From Bacteroidota bacterium (GTDB taxonomy: Bacteria; Bacteroidota; Bacteroidia; Cytophagales; Cyclobacteriaceae), in the NCBI GenBank assembly GCA_016178785.1, contig JACOSO010000043.1:186001-250000 (forward strand): DNA of 64,000 nt, given 5' to 3'. The notes below the pieces were generated by a model that was not told the origin of the DNA, did not search any database, and was given only the letters and a program-made list of their open reading frames with translations. Positions 18,140 through 27,626 of the stretch are shown piece by piece. The translations under genes and the position numbers were made by a program. Every line of letters begins with the position of its first letter. The stretch's first letter is position 1.

Positions 18140-19276
18140 ATGACGAGTATGAAGAAAACTAATTTTCATCAAATTCTAATTGGCACGTTGATCGCTGCTG
18201 TTGGCGCAAGCACTAGTTCCTGTGGCCTTCTGGGAATTGGTAAGAAAAAAGGCGGAGGAGGTGATGCCCAAGGCGAAGTGGTTGGTCAGTCAACGATAGA
18301 AAGACGTCAAGGCTGGGCCCAAATAATTCCTTACGGTATGGTGCCAATTCCGGCAGGAACATTTCACATGGGACAAGCTGACGAAGATCCAGCGTCAACG
18401 CAGATCAACTTTAACAAGCAGATTACTATCGGTCCTATGTTCATGGATGAGACCGAAATCACTAATGATGAGTATTTGCAGTTCACTACTTTCTTTCTCG
18501 GTGCTGAAGGTGGAGCTCAACTTACCAACTTTCCTCAGGTGGGTCAGCAGGATTTTATGAAAAAATATTATCCTGACACAACTGTATGGATGAAAGACTT
18601 TAACCACCACATGGGTGATCCGCTGGTTGATTACTATTGGCAACACCCCGGCTATCAGGAATATCCTGTAGTAGGCGTCAGCTGGGAAGGAGCTAATTTC
18701 TTTGGTAAATGGAGAACTGCATTATTGAATGAATGGCGCCAAGTCAATGGAGGGCAACCTCCAATGCCCGCGTTCCGCCTGCCGTCTGAAGCAGAGTGGG
18801 AGTATGCAGCCCGCGGTGGACGTGACATGGCAAAGTACCCATGGGGCAATCCTTACATCCGTAACTCGAAAGGTTGTATGCTTGCAAACTTCAAACCTGG
18901 CAGAGGCAATTATTTTGATGATGGTTTTGCATATACTTCTCCGGTAGGAATTTATTTCCCGAATGATTACGGTTTAGTAGACATGGCGGGCAATGTTTCC
19001 GAATGGTGCCTTGATGATTTTTATCCTGCTTCTGTGCCCACCGTATGGGATCTAAACCCTCAGTTCATTGACAAAGCTGCTTATGATAAGCAGGGAAACT
19101 CAATCGAGAAATATAATGCACGTAAGGTTATCCGTGGAGGTTCTTGGAAAGACGTTGCCTTTTTTCTGGAAACAGGAACTCGTACTTATGAATACAAAGA
19201 TTCAACCCGCGCTTACATCGGCTTCCGTTGCGCAATGACTAACCTTGGCCGATCTTCTGGGGCTGAATTTCAATAA
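18140..19276 (+). CDS. gldK: T9SS outer-membrane lipoprotein GldK (PorK)
   Basis: A 378-residue lipoprotein: the signal sequence ends in the lipobox region ASTSSC with Cys at about residue 28. The rest is an FGE/SUMF1-like fold, seen in RLPSEAEWEYAARGG, GNVSEWCLDDFYP, VIRGGSWKD and IGFRCAM. The Cys pair that makes SUMF1 an oxidase is absent after RGGSW, so the fold is structural here, as in other GldK proteins. With GldN it forms the periplasmic ring under the outer membrane. ATG at 18140 or 18149 are both possible. A near-consensus -7 box (TAACTTTC, 18105-18112) lies upstream. It is the first gene of gldKLMN. Confidence 0.95.
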   Translation: MTSMKKTNFHQILIGTLIAAVGASTSSCGLLGIGKKKGGGGDAQGEVVGQSTIERRQGWAQIIPYGMVPIPAGTFHMGQADEDPASTQINFNKQITIGPMFMDETEITNDEYLQFTTFFLGAEGGAQLTNFPQVGQQDFMKKYYPDTTVWMKDFNHHMGDPLVDYYWQHPGYQEYPVVGVSWEGANFFGKWRTALLNEWRQVNGGQPPMPAFRLPSEAEWEYAARGGRDMAKYPWGNPYIRNSKGCMLANFKPGRGNYFDDGFAYTSPVGIYFPNDYGLVDMAGNVSEWCLDDFYPASVPTVWDLNPQFIDKAAYDKQGNSIEKYNARKVIRGGSWKDVAFFLETGTRTYEYKDSTRAYIGFRCAMTNLGRSSGAEFQ

Positions 19277-19334
19277 TTGAAAACTTAAATTATATTTAGA
19301 AAAAAATCCGACTAAACTTAAATCCCAACAAACC

Positions 19335-20153
19335 ATGGCAAAGAAAAAAGGCGGTTTTGGAGCCCTTCTCTACGAAACAATCATGCCAAAGATTTATGGC
19401 ATTGGTGCATCTGTTGTTATCATTGGTGCCCTCTTTAAGATTCAACACTGGAACGGAGCAAATGAAATGTTGATCATTGGTCTTTCTACTGAGGCAGTTA
19501 TTTTCTTCTTGAGTGCATTTGAACCGAAGCATCCTGAGACGGATTGGAGTAAAGTTTATCCTGAACTTGCCGAAGACTATGAAGCACCTGCCACACATAC
19601 AGCTACACGCATTAGCAATAGACCTGGCGCTGGCGAATCTCCTCTCTTGAAAATTGACGAGATGTTGAAAACGGCCAAAGTTGATCAGAACCTTCTCGAC
19701 AATCTGGGTAAAGGACTTACCAACTTAGCTTCTTCAGCATCACAAATGAATAACCTTTCTAACGCTGCTGTTGCTACTAATGAATATGCAAAAAATGTTC
19801 AGGCAGCTTCGGTTTCGCTGAACGAAATGAATAAATCTTATGGTATTGCTATGTCAGCGGTTAAAGCAATGTCGGATGCATCAAAAGACACGAGCGAATA
19901 CCACAAGCAAGTGCAAACTGTAACCAAAAATCTGGCAGCTCTGAATACAGTATACGAAATGGAATTGAAAGATGCCGATTCACATGCTAAGAATATGAAC
20001 AAGTTCTACGAGAGCTTGACCGGTGCTATGCAGGGATTGTCTAAAGTCGGTGACAATACTGCAAAATTCACCTCTGAATTGAGCTCACTCACTAGCAACT
20101 TGACTGCCCTGAACAAAGTTTACGGTAGCATGTTGACAGCAATGAAAGGCTGA
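19335..20153 (+). CDS. gldL: T9SS inner-membrane motor protein GldL
   Basis: A 272-residue protein with two N-terminal membrane segments (about 15-32 and 40-58; YGIGASVVIIGALFKIQHW and MLIIGLSTEAVIFFLSAFEP). The GldL signature FKIQHWNGANEMLIIG and a conserved Glu in the second helix are visible. The cytoplasmic part (about 110-272) is Ala/Ser/Asn-rich and helical. GldL and GldM form the proton-driven motor that powers T9SS and gliding. It starts 58 bp after gldK. Confidence 0.95.
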   Translation: MAKKKGGFGALLYETIMPKIYGIGASVVIIGALFKIQHWNGANEMLIIGLSTEAVIFFLSAFEPKHPETDWSKVYPELAEDYEAPATHTATRISNRPGAGESPLLKIDEMLKTAKVDQNLLDNLGKGLTNLASSASQMNNLSNAAVATNEYAKNVQAASVSLNEMNKSYGIAMSAVKAMSDASKDTSEYHKQVQTVTKNLAALNTVYEMELKDADSHAKNMNKFYESLTGAMQGLSKVGDNTAKFTSELSSLTSNLTALNKVYGSMLTAMKG

Positions 20154-20204
20154 TAAGCGAATAAAATTTAGTGTAGATATTTTCACACGATAAACTTATA
20201 AATC

Positions 20205-21794
20205 ATGGCAGGCGGTAAGGAAACCCCGAGGCAAAAGATGATAGGCATGATGTATCTCGTGCTCACAGCGCTTTTGGCGTTGAATGTGAGTAGTGCCATC
20301 CTCGAAAAATTTGCCATTGTGAACACTACCCTCGAAGACTTGGTCACAGAGGACGGTGAAAAAAACTCAAAAAAACTGGAGGGCATCAAAGGTTCTACCA
20401 GTAAGGAAGACAAGGTTTTGGTGGCAAAAGAAAAGGCCGAAAAAGTCAGGACCTTGACTAAGACAATGGTGGATTACCTTTCAGAGGTAAAGAAGAAGAT
20501 TGCTACCGGCTCTGGTAACAAAGCTTTGGAGGGAGAGGAACTGGTGCAAAATACGGTTAACCCTGAAGAGGTAATGTTGGACAGCAGAAAACCGGAGACA
20601 GGATTGGACTATGAGAAGAAAATAAAGGGTTATGTCAAGGATTTGAACGACATCATGCAATTGAGAACCCCCTTTCCTAAACTAAACAAAAAGGCTGAAG
20701 ACTTTCCGGAGTTCAAGAATGATACACATCAAATCTCTAAGAATTTTCTGGAGTTTTCTTTTGAAGGAACTCCTACTATGGCTGCCGTGGCATTGTTAAG
20801 CCAGATGCAAACCGAAGTTTTGGAATATGAATCGGCAGCGCTTGATTCTCTGAATGCCATTGCTGAGGGTGTTGTTACTAAATTCGATCAGTTGGTTCCA
20901 ATGGTTCAGGCAGAATCAAACACCCTTGTAGCTGGGCAAACTTATGAAGGAAATTTATTTCTAGCTGGAGCATCTTCAGGACTTACTCCACAAATGTTCA
21001 AAGATGGAAAGCCCGTACAAATTGAAGAAGTCGATGTAGGTCTTGGCCCAGCCAACAAAATAAAGATGGGTAAAGTAAAATTTCCTGTCGGAGCATCAAA
21101 CTATGATGAAAAGGGTGTGGCCAAAATGTCTTATAAAGTCAAAATCAATTTGCCCAATAAGGCGCCTATAGAAAAAACAATTGAATACAAAGTGTTGAGA
21201 CCCGTTCCAATTTTTGGTTCGGCAGCAGCTGCTACCCTGTATCGTGATTGCGGTACCGAAATTAATGTCTCAATCCCTGGACTGACGGATTTATCTGGAT
21301 TGGATTTAAGCGTCCCAGCTGATCAAGGAAAAGCTTTTAGACTTGCTCCTGGTAAGTTTGCCATTCTTCCAACTCGTGCACAGTGCAATGTTAATGTATT
21401 GCTAAATGGTCAAGGTATAAGTGTGCAGAGATTTGAAACGCAGGATTCGCCCATGCCAATTGCCAAAGTTTTGGTTGGTACTAGCGCTATCGATATTGCC
21501 AAAGGTGTACCTGCTGGTACTGCCAGTATTCGAGTCGAGCCTGAAATTCTTGACCAGATTTTTGCGAAGAACAATAATAAAGACAACAAGTATTATATCG
21601 CAGGCTTGGTGTTCCAGATTAATGGTGGTTCTCCAATAGCAATAAAATCTGGTACCATTCCGTTAGCTCAATATAACCTGAGGAAGGGTGACAACATTGC
21701 AGTATCTCAGGTTCAAGTTATGCGTCCTTCTTATGATGGAGCTACAAAAACAGTGAATGGTTCGAAAATGAGTGTTAGTTGCAGGATTAACTAA
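20205..21794 (+). CDS. gldM: T9SS motor protein GldM (PorM)
   Basis: A 529-residue protein with the conserved N-terminus MAGGKETPRQKMIGMMYLVL, containing the single membrane helix (about 12-34). A helical periplasmic domain follows (about 60-230), then beta domains with the C-terminal part ending SCRIN. GldM dimers reach across the periplasm and couple the GldL motor to the GldK/GldN ring. It starts 51 bp after gldL, and gldN follows after 11 bp. Confidence 0.95.
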   Translation: MAGGKETPRQKMIGMMYLVLTALLALNVSSAILEKFAIVNTTLEDLVTEDGEKNSKKLEGIKGSTSKEDKVLVAKEKAEKVRTLTKTMVDYLSEVKKKIATGSGNKALEGEELVQNTVNPEEVMLDSRKPETGLDYEKKIKGYVKDLNDIMQLRTPFPKLNKKAEDFPEFKNDTHQISKNFLEFSFEGTPTMAAVALLSQMQTEVLEYESAALDSLNAIAEGVVTKFDQLVPMVQAESNTLVAGQTYEGNLFLAGASSGLTPQMFKDGKPVQIEEVDVGLGPANKIKMGKVKFPVGASNYDEKGVAKMSYKVKINLPNKAPIEKTIEYKVLRPVPIFGSAAAATLYRDCGTEINVSIPGLTDLSGLDLSVPADQGKAFRLAPGKFAILPTRAQCNVNVLLNGQGISVQRFETQDSPMPIAKVLVGTSAIDIAKGVPAGTASIRVEPEILDQIFAKNNNKDNKYYIAGLVFQINGGSPIAIKSGTIPLAQYNLRKGDNIAVSQVQVMRPSYDGATKTVNGSKMSVSCRIN

Positions 21795-21805
21795 AGGAAA
21801 GAGCG

Positions 21806-22786
21806 ATGAAAATAACCCTATTTTTTTGTCTGTGGATAATTGGTCTTGGAAGCTTGTTTGCCCAAGATACAATCTCTAACCCTAACTCAATCGAGAAGAT
21901 ACCATACTATGAACAGCTATGGCGATTTAGGGTAAACAGGGTTATTGATTTGAACGAAAAGCAGAATGCTGGATTTAACTCAAGAAAATCTTCGATTGCA
22001 AATTTAATCATTGATCTTTTGGGCGAAGGCAAACTTCACACCTACGGAGATACGAAGGGGGACCCTGCAGATTTCAAAGATAACCTGGCTGATACCATCG
22101 CCTTGAACCTTGGAGCGAATATTGACCGTTCTCAGACGCAAGGTAACTGGGACGGAAATAGGAGTTACCAAGCGGGGGAGCAAGTGATTTTCGCAAATGA
22201 GAAGGGAAAAATGACTGTTTACAGAACAAGAAATGAGGTTCTTGCACCTGTAACTGGTAAAAAAGGTGAAAAACCGACTCCAAATCAAAATCCATTGCAG
22301 AACACAACAAATTGGGAGGAGATTGGCCAATTGAATAATGAACTAAGCCCTCAAAATATTGTTGGCTTGGAGTTAATTGAGGATGTCATTTTTGATAGGA
22401 GAAGGTCGAGGCTTTATTATGATATACTTGCTTTTGGTATTGTTTTAGAGGATCCTCAGAATCTTGAAAAATTGAGTTATCGATTTTACATTTCTTACAA
22501 AGAATTGATGAAAGAGATCAGTCGATTGGCTCATAGCAAAGATCTAAATGAGAGACAACGGGTAATGTGGCAGAACCGGTACAATCCTTCTGAAGGAAAG
22601 ACATTCGCGGATGCATTTAAGCTGCGCTTGTTTCATGGGGTTATTAGAAAAGTTGAAAACCCGGATGACTATACAATCCAAAAAATGTATGAAGCCAATG
22701 GCCGCTCATATTCCGAATCCGTCTTTGCAAGGTGGGAGGAAGAGATGATACTTATGGAGAAGGAGCACAACCTTTGGGAATATTGA
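21806..22786 (+). CDS. gldN: T9SS periplasmic ring protein GldN (PorN)
   Basis: A 326-residue protein with a signal peptide (about 1-18, ending GSLFAQ). GldN signatures include YYEQLWRFRVNRVIDLNEKQN near the N-terminus, IVGLELIEDVIFDRRRSRLY and NPSEGKTFADAF. It partners GldK in the outer-membrane-proximal ring. It is last in the gldKLMN operon and is closed by a strong terminator. The insert at about 105-175 (KGKMTVYRTRNEV, then PTPNQNPLQNTTNWEE) is polar and low in hydrophobicity. Confidence 0.93.
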   Translation: MKITLFFCLWIIGLGSLFAQDTISNPNSIEKIPYYEQLWRFRVNRVIDLNEKQNAGFNSRKSSIANLIIDLLGEGKLHTYGDTKGDPADFKDNLADTIALNLGANIDRSQTQGNWDGNRSYQAGEQVIFANEKGKMTVYRTRNEVLAPVTGKKGEKPTPNQNPLQNTTNWEEIGQLNNELSPQNIVGLELIEDVIFDRRRSRLYYDILAFGIVLEDPQNLEKLSYRFYISYKELMKEISRLAHSKDLNERQRVMWQNRYNPSEGKTFADAFKLRLFHGVIRKVENPDDYTIQKMYEANGRSYSESVFARWEEEMILMEKEHNLWEY

Positions 22787-22807
22787 TTACGTATAAGAAG
22801 ACTATCG

Positions 22808-22833
22808 AAAGGCTCCAGTGGAGCCTTTTTTAT
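22808..22833 (+). terminator. Rho-independent terminator of gldKLMN
   Basis: AAAGGCTCC-AGT-GGAGCCTTT is a 9-bp perfect stem with a 3-nt loop at 22808-22828, followed by a T-rich tract. It lies 22 bp after the gldN stop. Confidence 0.9.
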
Positions 22834-22846
22834 TTGACTGCTAACT

Positions 22847-23320
22847 ATGATTATTCGAACAGGAGTTAAAGAAGACTTGCCTCGCGTTCTTGAGCTGATC
22901 AAAGAACTCGCCCAATACGAGAAGGCACTGGATCAGGTCACAAATACAGTCGAACAAATGACAGTAGATGGCTTTGGGCAACATCCAGTGTACGGTTTTT
23001 TTGTGGCTGAAAGAGAAAAAGCAATTGTTGGACTTTCCTTGTATTATTTCAGGTATTCGACATGGAAGGGCAAGCGCCTTTATCTGGAGGATATTATCGT
23101 TACAGAAAAGGAACGTGGAGCAGGTTGGGGGAGAATGCTTTTTGAAAGGACAATGCAATTCTCAATTGATGAGAATTGTACAGGTATGATGTGGCAGGTC
23201 CTGAATTGGAATGAGCCCGCAATTAACTTTTATAAAAAATACCTAGCTAAAATGGACGGGGAGTGGCTCAATTGCCACCTTGAAAGAGATCAAATCAGCG
23301 ATATTCTGACAAAAAAATAA
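22847..23320 (+). CDS. GNAT family N-acetyltransferase
   Basis: A 157-residue GNAT protein resembling diamine/spermidine acetyltransferases: MIIRTGVKEDLPRVLELIKE at the start, the acetyl-CoA loop region LEDIIVTEKERGAGWGRMLF, and NWNEPAINFYKKY, a C-terminal motif typical of that subgroup. The usual Q/RxxGxG/A pattern appears as ERGAGWG. The substrate is not determined; a small amine is likely. It begins 14 bp after the gldKLMN terminator and is probably transcribed alone. Confidence 0.85.
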   Translation: MIIRTGVKEDLPRVLELIKELAQYEKALDQVTNTVEQMTVDGFGQHPVYGFFVAEREKAIVGLSLYYFRYSTWKGKRLYLEDIIVTEKERGAGWGRMLFERTMQFSIDENCTGMMWQVLNWNEPAINFYKKYLAKMDGEWLNCHLERDQISDILTKK

Positions 23321-23324
23321 TTTA

Positions 23325-23513
23325 CTCGTCATCCCAATGTCGTTTCTATGTTAAGCGAGGCAATTCTAAGTTCCATATTCAAGATTCAAGATTCAAAATT
23401 CAAAATTAGCTTAGTTCAGCAATGTTGAATCTCGAATTTTAAATCTTGAATCAATGTCGCTAACTGGTATCCTGAACTTGCAAGCCCTTAACTAACGACA
23501 TTGCTCGTCATCC
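23325..23513. repeat. Nested inverted/direct repeat element in an intergenic gap
   Basis: The 213-bp gap between the GNAT and DUF4286 genes contains a direct repeat CTCGTCATCC (23325-23334 and 23504-23513), an inverted pair AATGTCGTT (23336-23344) / AACGACATT (23494-23502), and an inner inverted pair of 19 bp with one mismatch (23383-23401 / 23434-23452; left arm begins GATTCAAGATT). AATGTCG occurs again at 23453. The organisation is that of a small palindromic intergenic element; no coding potential seen. Confidence 0.65.
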
Positions 23514-23533
23514 TTTTTATTCTGATTTTGGAA

Positions 23534-23839
23534 TCAGGATTCCTGTAGCAGGGTATTAAATACTACGTGCTTCTCTTTATAACGACTGCGTAGCTCTTCA
23601 AGTAAGACTTTTCCATCGTTATTCAGGTATTGAACGATTTTTTCAATGGCATCTGAAAAATATTGAAAGCTGTAAGAGACAGAATTTTCGTCTTCATGAG
23701 TCAGCACTTTGTAGATACGATGCTCTAAAAATGCACCTGACTCCATAGCCTTGGGCAGATAGTAATCTTTCATCCACTGGAGCCACTCCATTTCTATTTC
23801 TTTATCCACACCTATTGTCACATTGTATAGAAATATCAT
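23534..23839 (-). CDS. DUF4286 family protein
   Basis: A 101-residue protein matching the DUF4286 pattern: MIFLYNVTIGVDKEIEMEWL at the start, HRIYKVLTHEDEN and SVSYSFQYF in the middle, and KHVVFNTLLQ at the end. It looks like a ferredoxin-like alpha/beta fold, cytoplasmic, function unknown. Its ATG overlaps the stop of the saccharopine dehydrogenase-like gene (ATGA), so the two are translationally coupled. It is the last gene of the gltX-led minus-strand run. Confidence 0.8.
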   Translation of the reverse strand: MIFLYNVTIGVDKEIEMEWLQWMKDYYLPKAMESGAFLEHRIYKVLTHEDENSVSYSFQYFSDAIEKIVQYLNNDGKVLLEELRSRYKEKHVVFNTLLQES

Positions 23840-25050
23840 GACTGTTGATTTACATATTCTTGTAAATAAGAGAAATGCTTTGTCAGTTGTCCATCGCGGG
23901 CAATAGTCGCTCTGTCAACAACACCCTCACTATCATCGATAAGTAATGGTTTCAAAATGCGATCAATTAAATCACGTCCAAACTCTTCTGATGCACTTCT
24001 GGGAAGTTCGCATGGAAGATTGTCAACTGCCATTACGGTAATTAATTTTTCATCACTTAATGGGGCTTGCGTTGAATCAGAGATGGGATCGTAATCGTAT
24101 AAGGGATCGGTAATTGAACTAGGTTTTTTTGTAGTAGGTACTGAGCCATCAATGTCGCAGGTGATGTCGGCAACTATTTTGATTTTGAAATCAGGTTGAA
24201 GTATGTCCTCGCGACTGAAAAGTTTGGGGGCTTTAGGATTCCAGTAAGCACCCGCCATTAGTATGTCGGCTACTTTTGTGAATTTAACAAAATCGGAGTT
24301 GTACAACTCTGGATGTTGGTGAAACTCTTCCCGATTGAAGTGGCCTCCCTCTTTTCGAGTGTGATAGTCCGCGCTGCTTAACTGTACATACACAGGAACT
24401 TCAAACTTTTGATTTAAAAATTCAGTCGAGTTTACTTTTTTGATTCCGGCTGTATCGAGCGTTTCCATTGCGCCCTTGGCTACACGACCTGCACCGGTTA
24501 ATACAATTTTGATTGCCGGCAGTTTTACTTTTCTCAGCTCTAATTTCAAGTCATTGATATCGAAACATTCAAATGCTCTTCGCAAAGAAAATATTTTGTA
24601 TCGATTCCCGTAGACCCAAAGTCCGTTATAAGCACCTACAATTCCGGCAAAACGGCCAAAAGCTACAAGCCGGTTTCCTTGAGTATCTTTCAACGCTTCG
24701 TAATCGATCAAACGGATTTTTTTCTTCAATGCTTCTTGAAGCAACCCACGGTTGTATGGTTGTTTTTTCATTGTATGAGAGAAGAAAAGATATGTTTTCC
24801 CAGCGATCAGATTTTTAATGGGGACTTCTTTGATTCCCATAAGAATATCACAATCGCGAGCATCACCAATTGTAATTCCTAATTCTTTGTACTCTGATTC
24901 TTTGTAGGCGCGCACTTCACTTGGTTCGCAAGTGATTTTAACTTGTGGGAAGCGTTGTTCAATTTCTTCAGTTTGCAAGGGAGTAAAGGCCACGCGCTTA
25001 TCAGGAGGGGTTTTGCCTTCTCGAATCAAACCAATTTTAATAGACTGCAT
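23836..25050 (-). CDS. Saccharopine dehydrogenase-like / alanine dehydrogenase N-terminal family oxidoreductase
   Basis: A 404-residue protein with the N-terminal AlaDH/PNT-type domain (IGLIREGKTPPDKRVAFTP, then YLFFSHTMKKQPYN) and an NAD-binding domain (IKIVLTGAGRVAKGAMETLD). The C-terminal signatures ADITCDIDGSVPTTKKPS and VDNLPCELPRSASEEFGRD match lysine-forming saccharopine dehydrogenases and the lysine-ketoglutarate reductase family. Reaction and substrate are therefore probably in lysine or related amino-acid metabolism, but exact specificity cannot be fixed. It starts 18 bp after the AIM24-like gene and overlaps the DUF4286 gene by 4 bp. Confidence 0.75.
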   Translation of the reverse strand: MQSIKIGLIREGKTPPDKRVAFTPLQTEEIEQRFPQVKITCEPSEVRAYKESEYKELGITIGDARDCDILMGIKEVPIKNLIAGKTYLFFSHTMKKQPYNRGLLQEALKKKIRLIDYEALKDTQGNRLVAFGRFAGIVGAYNGLWVYGNRYKIFSLRRAFECFDINDLKLELRKVKLPAIKIVLTGAGRVAKGAMETLDTAGIKKVNSTEFLNQKFEVPVYVQLSSADYHTRKEGGHFNREEFHQHPELYNSDFVKFTKVADILMAGAYWNPKAPKLFSREDILQPDFKIKIVADITCDIDGSVPTTKKPSSITDPLYDYDPISDSTQAPLSDEKLITVMAVDNLPCELPRSASEEFGRDLIDRILKPLLIDDSEGVVDRATIARDGQLTKHFSYLQEYVNQQS

Positions 25051-25068
25051 TTGGGTACTGAAAATAAT

Positions 25069-25842
25069 TTAGCCTTCGAACAAACTTCCAAGAAGCGAAC
25101 TTGATTCTTTTCGACTGTTGCTTCCGTAAGGTGACAAGGCCTGCACAAGCTTTCTGATTGGCATTGATTGTAACCACACTCTCCCTGTGCCGCGAAGGGT
25201 GGCAAGAAAAATTCCTTCTCCACCAAAGATCATTGACTTCAAACTTCCTGTGGTTTCAACATCAAAGTCGACTTGAGATTCAAAAGCAACTACACAACCG
25301 GTATCAACTCGTAAAGTTTCATTATTGAGTGTGCGTTCGATCACGGTACCTCCTGCGTGAATAAATGCTTTACCATCGCCTTGAAGTTTTTCTAAAATAA
25401 ATCCTTCGCCTCCGACCAGACCCGCACCGATTTTCCGATTGAAGAAAATAGAAAGCTTAGTGCCGTATGCAGCGCACAGAAATCCATCTTTCTGAACGAT
25501 CAGTTCATTCCCGGGGCTTTGAGAAAGATCTACCGGGATGACCGTGCCGGGATATGGAGCGGAGAATCCCACCTTTGCTTTTTTGTTTCCACGATTAGTG
25601 AAATGGGTCATGAACAATGACTCACCTGTAAGCAAGCGGCTGCCTGCTGAAAGTAATTTATCGAACAATCCTTGACTGGGATTTGACCCATCACCCATTT
25701 TAGTTTCGAATAAAATTCCGTCTTCCATGAAAAGCATCGCACCAGCTTCAGCAATGACCGTTTCCATTGGGTCGAGTTCTACCTCTACAATTTGAATGCT
25801 TTCTCCCTTGATCTGATAGTCGATTACATGAGATGTTGCCAT
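25069..25842 (-). CDS. TIGR00266/AIM24 family protein
   Basis: A 257-residue beta-rich protein of the AIM24/TIGR00266 family: [43 protein letters not shown] (read in parts), [22 protein letters not shown] and [20 protein letters not shown] are the usual motifs. The fold is a TRAP-like double beta domain; the biochemical role is unknown. It sits in an operon-like series gltX, 72-residue protein, this gene, saccharopine dehydrogenase-like, DUF4286, with gaps of 11, 3 and 18 bp and a 4-bp overlap. Confidence 0.85.
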   Translation of the reverse strand: MATSHVIDYQIKGESIQIVEVELDPMETVIAEAGAMLFMEDGILFETKMGDGSNPSQGLFDKLLSAGSRLLTGESLFMTHFTNRGNKKAKVGFSAPYPGTVIPVDLSQSPGNELIVQKDGFLCAAYGTKLSIFFNRKIGAGLVGGEGFILEKLQGDGKAFIHAGGTVIERTLNNETLRVDTGCVVAFESQVDFDVETTGSLKSMIFGGEGIFLATLRGTGRVWLQSMPIRKLVQALSPYGSNSRKESSSLLGSLFEG

Positions 25843-25845
25843 AGT

Positions 25846-26064
25846 TTATTTTTTCTTTTTTGGTTTTTTCAATTCCGGATAGTCGTCCCGTTCGGCTAAT
25901 TTTTTGTCGTCTACATTTTCGTCAAGGAATTTGTTGAGTTTTTCGATTGGCAAATTCGATTTCAATTCGCCAAACGAGTCAATCGACACTTCAAAACCCC
26001 TAAGCTCTTGATGAACCCGCGGCTTGCCTTGTTTTTTGGATTTGCTCTCTTTGCCTTTCGCCAT
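25846..26064 (-). CDS. Small lysine-rich protein, 72 aa
   Basis: A 72-residue, highly charged protein with Lys-rich ends (MAKGKESKSKKQGK at the start and KKPKKKK at the end) and a central hydrophilic part with GFEVSIDSFGEL and LNKFLDENVDDKK. I do not recognise a named family. It is credible as a gene because it lies 11 bp after gltX and 3 bp before the AIM24-like gene in frame-tight series, and the sequence is not repetitive. The basic tails suggest nucleic acid or ribosome contact, which is inference only. Confidence 0.7.
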   Translation of the reverse strand: MAKGKESKSKKQGKPRVHQELRGFEVSIDSFGELKSNLPIEKLNKFLDENVDDKKLAERDDYPELKKPKKKK

Positions 26065-26075
26065 AACTTTAGTTT

Positions 26076-27614
26076 TTACGAAACTTTGACCTTGAAGTTT
26101 TCCAGGGCATATGAAATACGACTTACGGATTCATCTTTTCCAATGATCTCCATCGTCATCATTAAATCCGGACCTGATGCTCCCCCCGTCAGCGCGACCC
26201 GCAGCATCTGCATAATCTTTCCTGAGGCGATTTCTGTCAGTATCGAAGTTTTTTCCAATAATGATTTTGCATTTTCAGCATCAATGATCGATTTACCCTT
26301 TAATTCTTCTTTATAGGCTGTCAAAAATTTAACAGTATCATCATTCCATTTCTTTGCAATTAGCTGCTCGTCAAACTGAGTTGGGGCAACGAAGAAAAAT
26401 TTTCCATATTCCCAGAAATCCCTAGGAAATGTTACACGCTCTTTCATTGCTATACAAATCTTTATTGCCTTTTCATCCGGGCATTCGATTTTTTCTTTCT
26501 TCAATGAATCAAAAAGATACTGCGCAAGTTGTTCATCAGTTTTAGCACGAAGGTATTGCTGGTTGAACCATTGTGCTTTGTGAATATCAAATTTGGCTCC
26601 TGCTTTTCCGATACGCTCGAGGGTGAAAGCATCAATCATTTCTTTCATCGAAAAAATTTCTTGTTCAGTGCCCGGGTTCCACCCGAGGAAAGCAAGAAAG
26701 TTTAGTAATGCTTCAGGCAAATATCCGTTTTCGCGAAAGCCTTTTGAAAATTCTTTTGTTTTGGGGTCAGTCCAATTCAGAGGGAAAATCGGGAATCCTG
26801 CTTTGTCAGCATCTCGTTTGCTAAGTTTACCGTTTCCATCCGCTTTGAGAAGCAACGGCAAATGGGCGAACTGTGGCATCTCTTTTTCCCATCCAAAAAA
26901 TCGATAAAGCAGCACATGTAGAGGAGCACTTGGCAACCATTCTTCACCACGGATGACGTGCGAGATTTTCATCAGGTAGTCATCAACTACATTCGCCAGA
27001 TGATACGTTGGCATCCCATCCGATTTCATCAAAACTTTGTCATCGACTTGAGACGAGTTTACACGCACTTCACCACGAATCAAATCATTAAGTTTTATTT
27101 CCAGATTGGCAGGAACATTCAACCGAATAACAAAATGTTCTCCCGATTCAAGCTTTTGCTTCACTTCACTTTCTTGAAGGGTGAGCGAATTTTTCATTTG
27201 CATTCGAGTGACGCTGCTGTACTGCTGATCAGATGAGCCTTGCGCTTTCAAGCGTTCTCGCATAGATTCCAGTTCTTGTTCCGTGTCAAAGGCATAATAT
27301 GCCTTCCCCTCATCCAATAGTTGCTGGGCGTATTTTTGATAGATCCCTTTGCGGTCACTTTGACGGTAAGGTGCATACGGCCCGCCCTTACTCACACCCT
27401 CGTCAATTTCAATTCCTGCCCATGCCAATGACTCGATGATGTATTCTTCAGCGCCAGGCACGAATCGATTTTGATCGGTATCCTCAATGCGCAAAAGCAT
27501 TTTTCCGTTGTACTTTCTGGCCAATAAAAAATTATAAAGGGCAGTGCGAACGCCACCGATATGCAGGGCACCTGTAGGACTTGGAGCAAAACGTACTCTA
27601 ACCTCTTTCATCAT
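26076..27614 (-). CDS. gltX: Glutamate-tRNA ligase
   Basis: A class I aminoacyl-tRNA synthetase, 512 residues from the ATG at 27614 (MMKEVRVRFAPSPTG); the in-frame extension to 27650 is rejected because a -7 box lies inside it. The HIGH-type motif is GALHIGGVRTALYNF, and the KMSKS-type motif is GKLSKRD. It charges tRNA-Glu with glutamate in the cytoplasm. It is the first gene of a five-gene minus-strand operon. Glutamylation of tRNA-Gln by this enzyme is possible but not testable here. Confidence 0.95.
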   Translation of the reverse strand: MMKEVRVRFAPSPTGALHIGGVRTALYNFLLARKYNGKMLLRIEDTDQNRFVPGAEEYIIESLAWAGIEIDEGVSKGGPYAPYRQSDRKGIYQKYAQQLLDEGKAYYAFDTEQELESMRERLKAQGSSDQQYSSVTRMQMKNSLTLQESEVKQKLESGEHFVIRLNVPANLEIKLNDLIRGEVRVNSSQVDDKVLMKSDGMPTYHLANVVDDYLMKISHVIRGEEWLPSAPLHVLLYRFFGWEKEMPQFAHLPLLLKADGNGKLSKRDADKAGFPIFPLNWTDPKTKEFSKGFRENGYLPEALLNFLAFLGWNPGTEQEIFSMKEMIDAFTLERIGKAGAKFDIHKAQWFNQQYLRAKTDEQLAQYLFDSLKKEKIECPDEKAIKICIAMKERVTFPRDFWEYGKFFFVAPTQFDEQLIAKKWNDDTVKFLTAYKEELKGKSIIDAENAKSLLEKTSILTEIASGKIMQMLRVALTGGASGPDLMMTMEIIGKDESVSRISYALENFKVKVS

Positions 27615-27626
27615 TTTGAATGAGGT

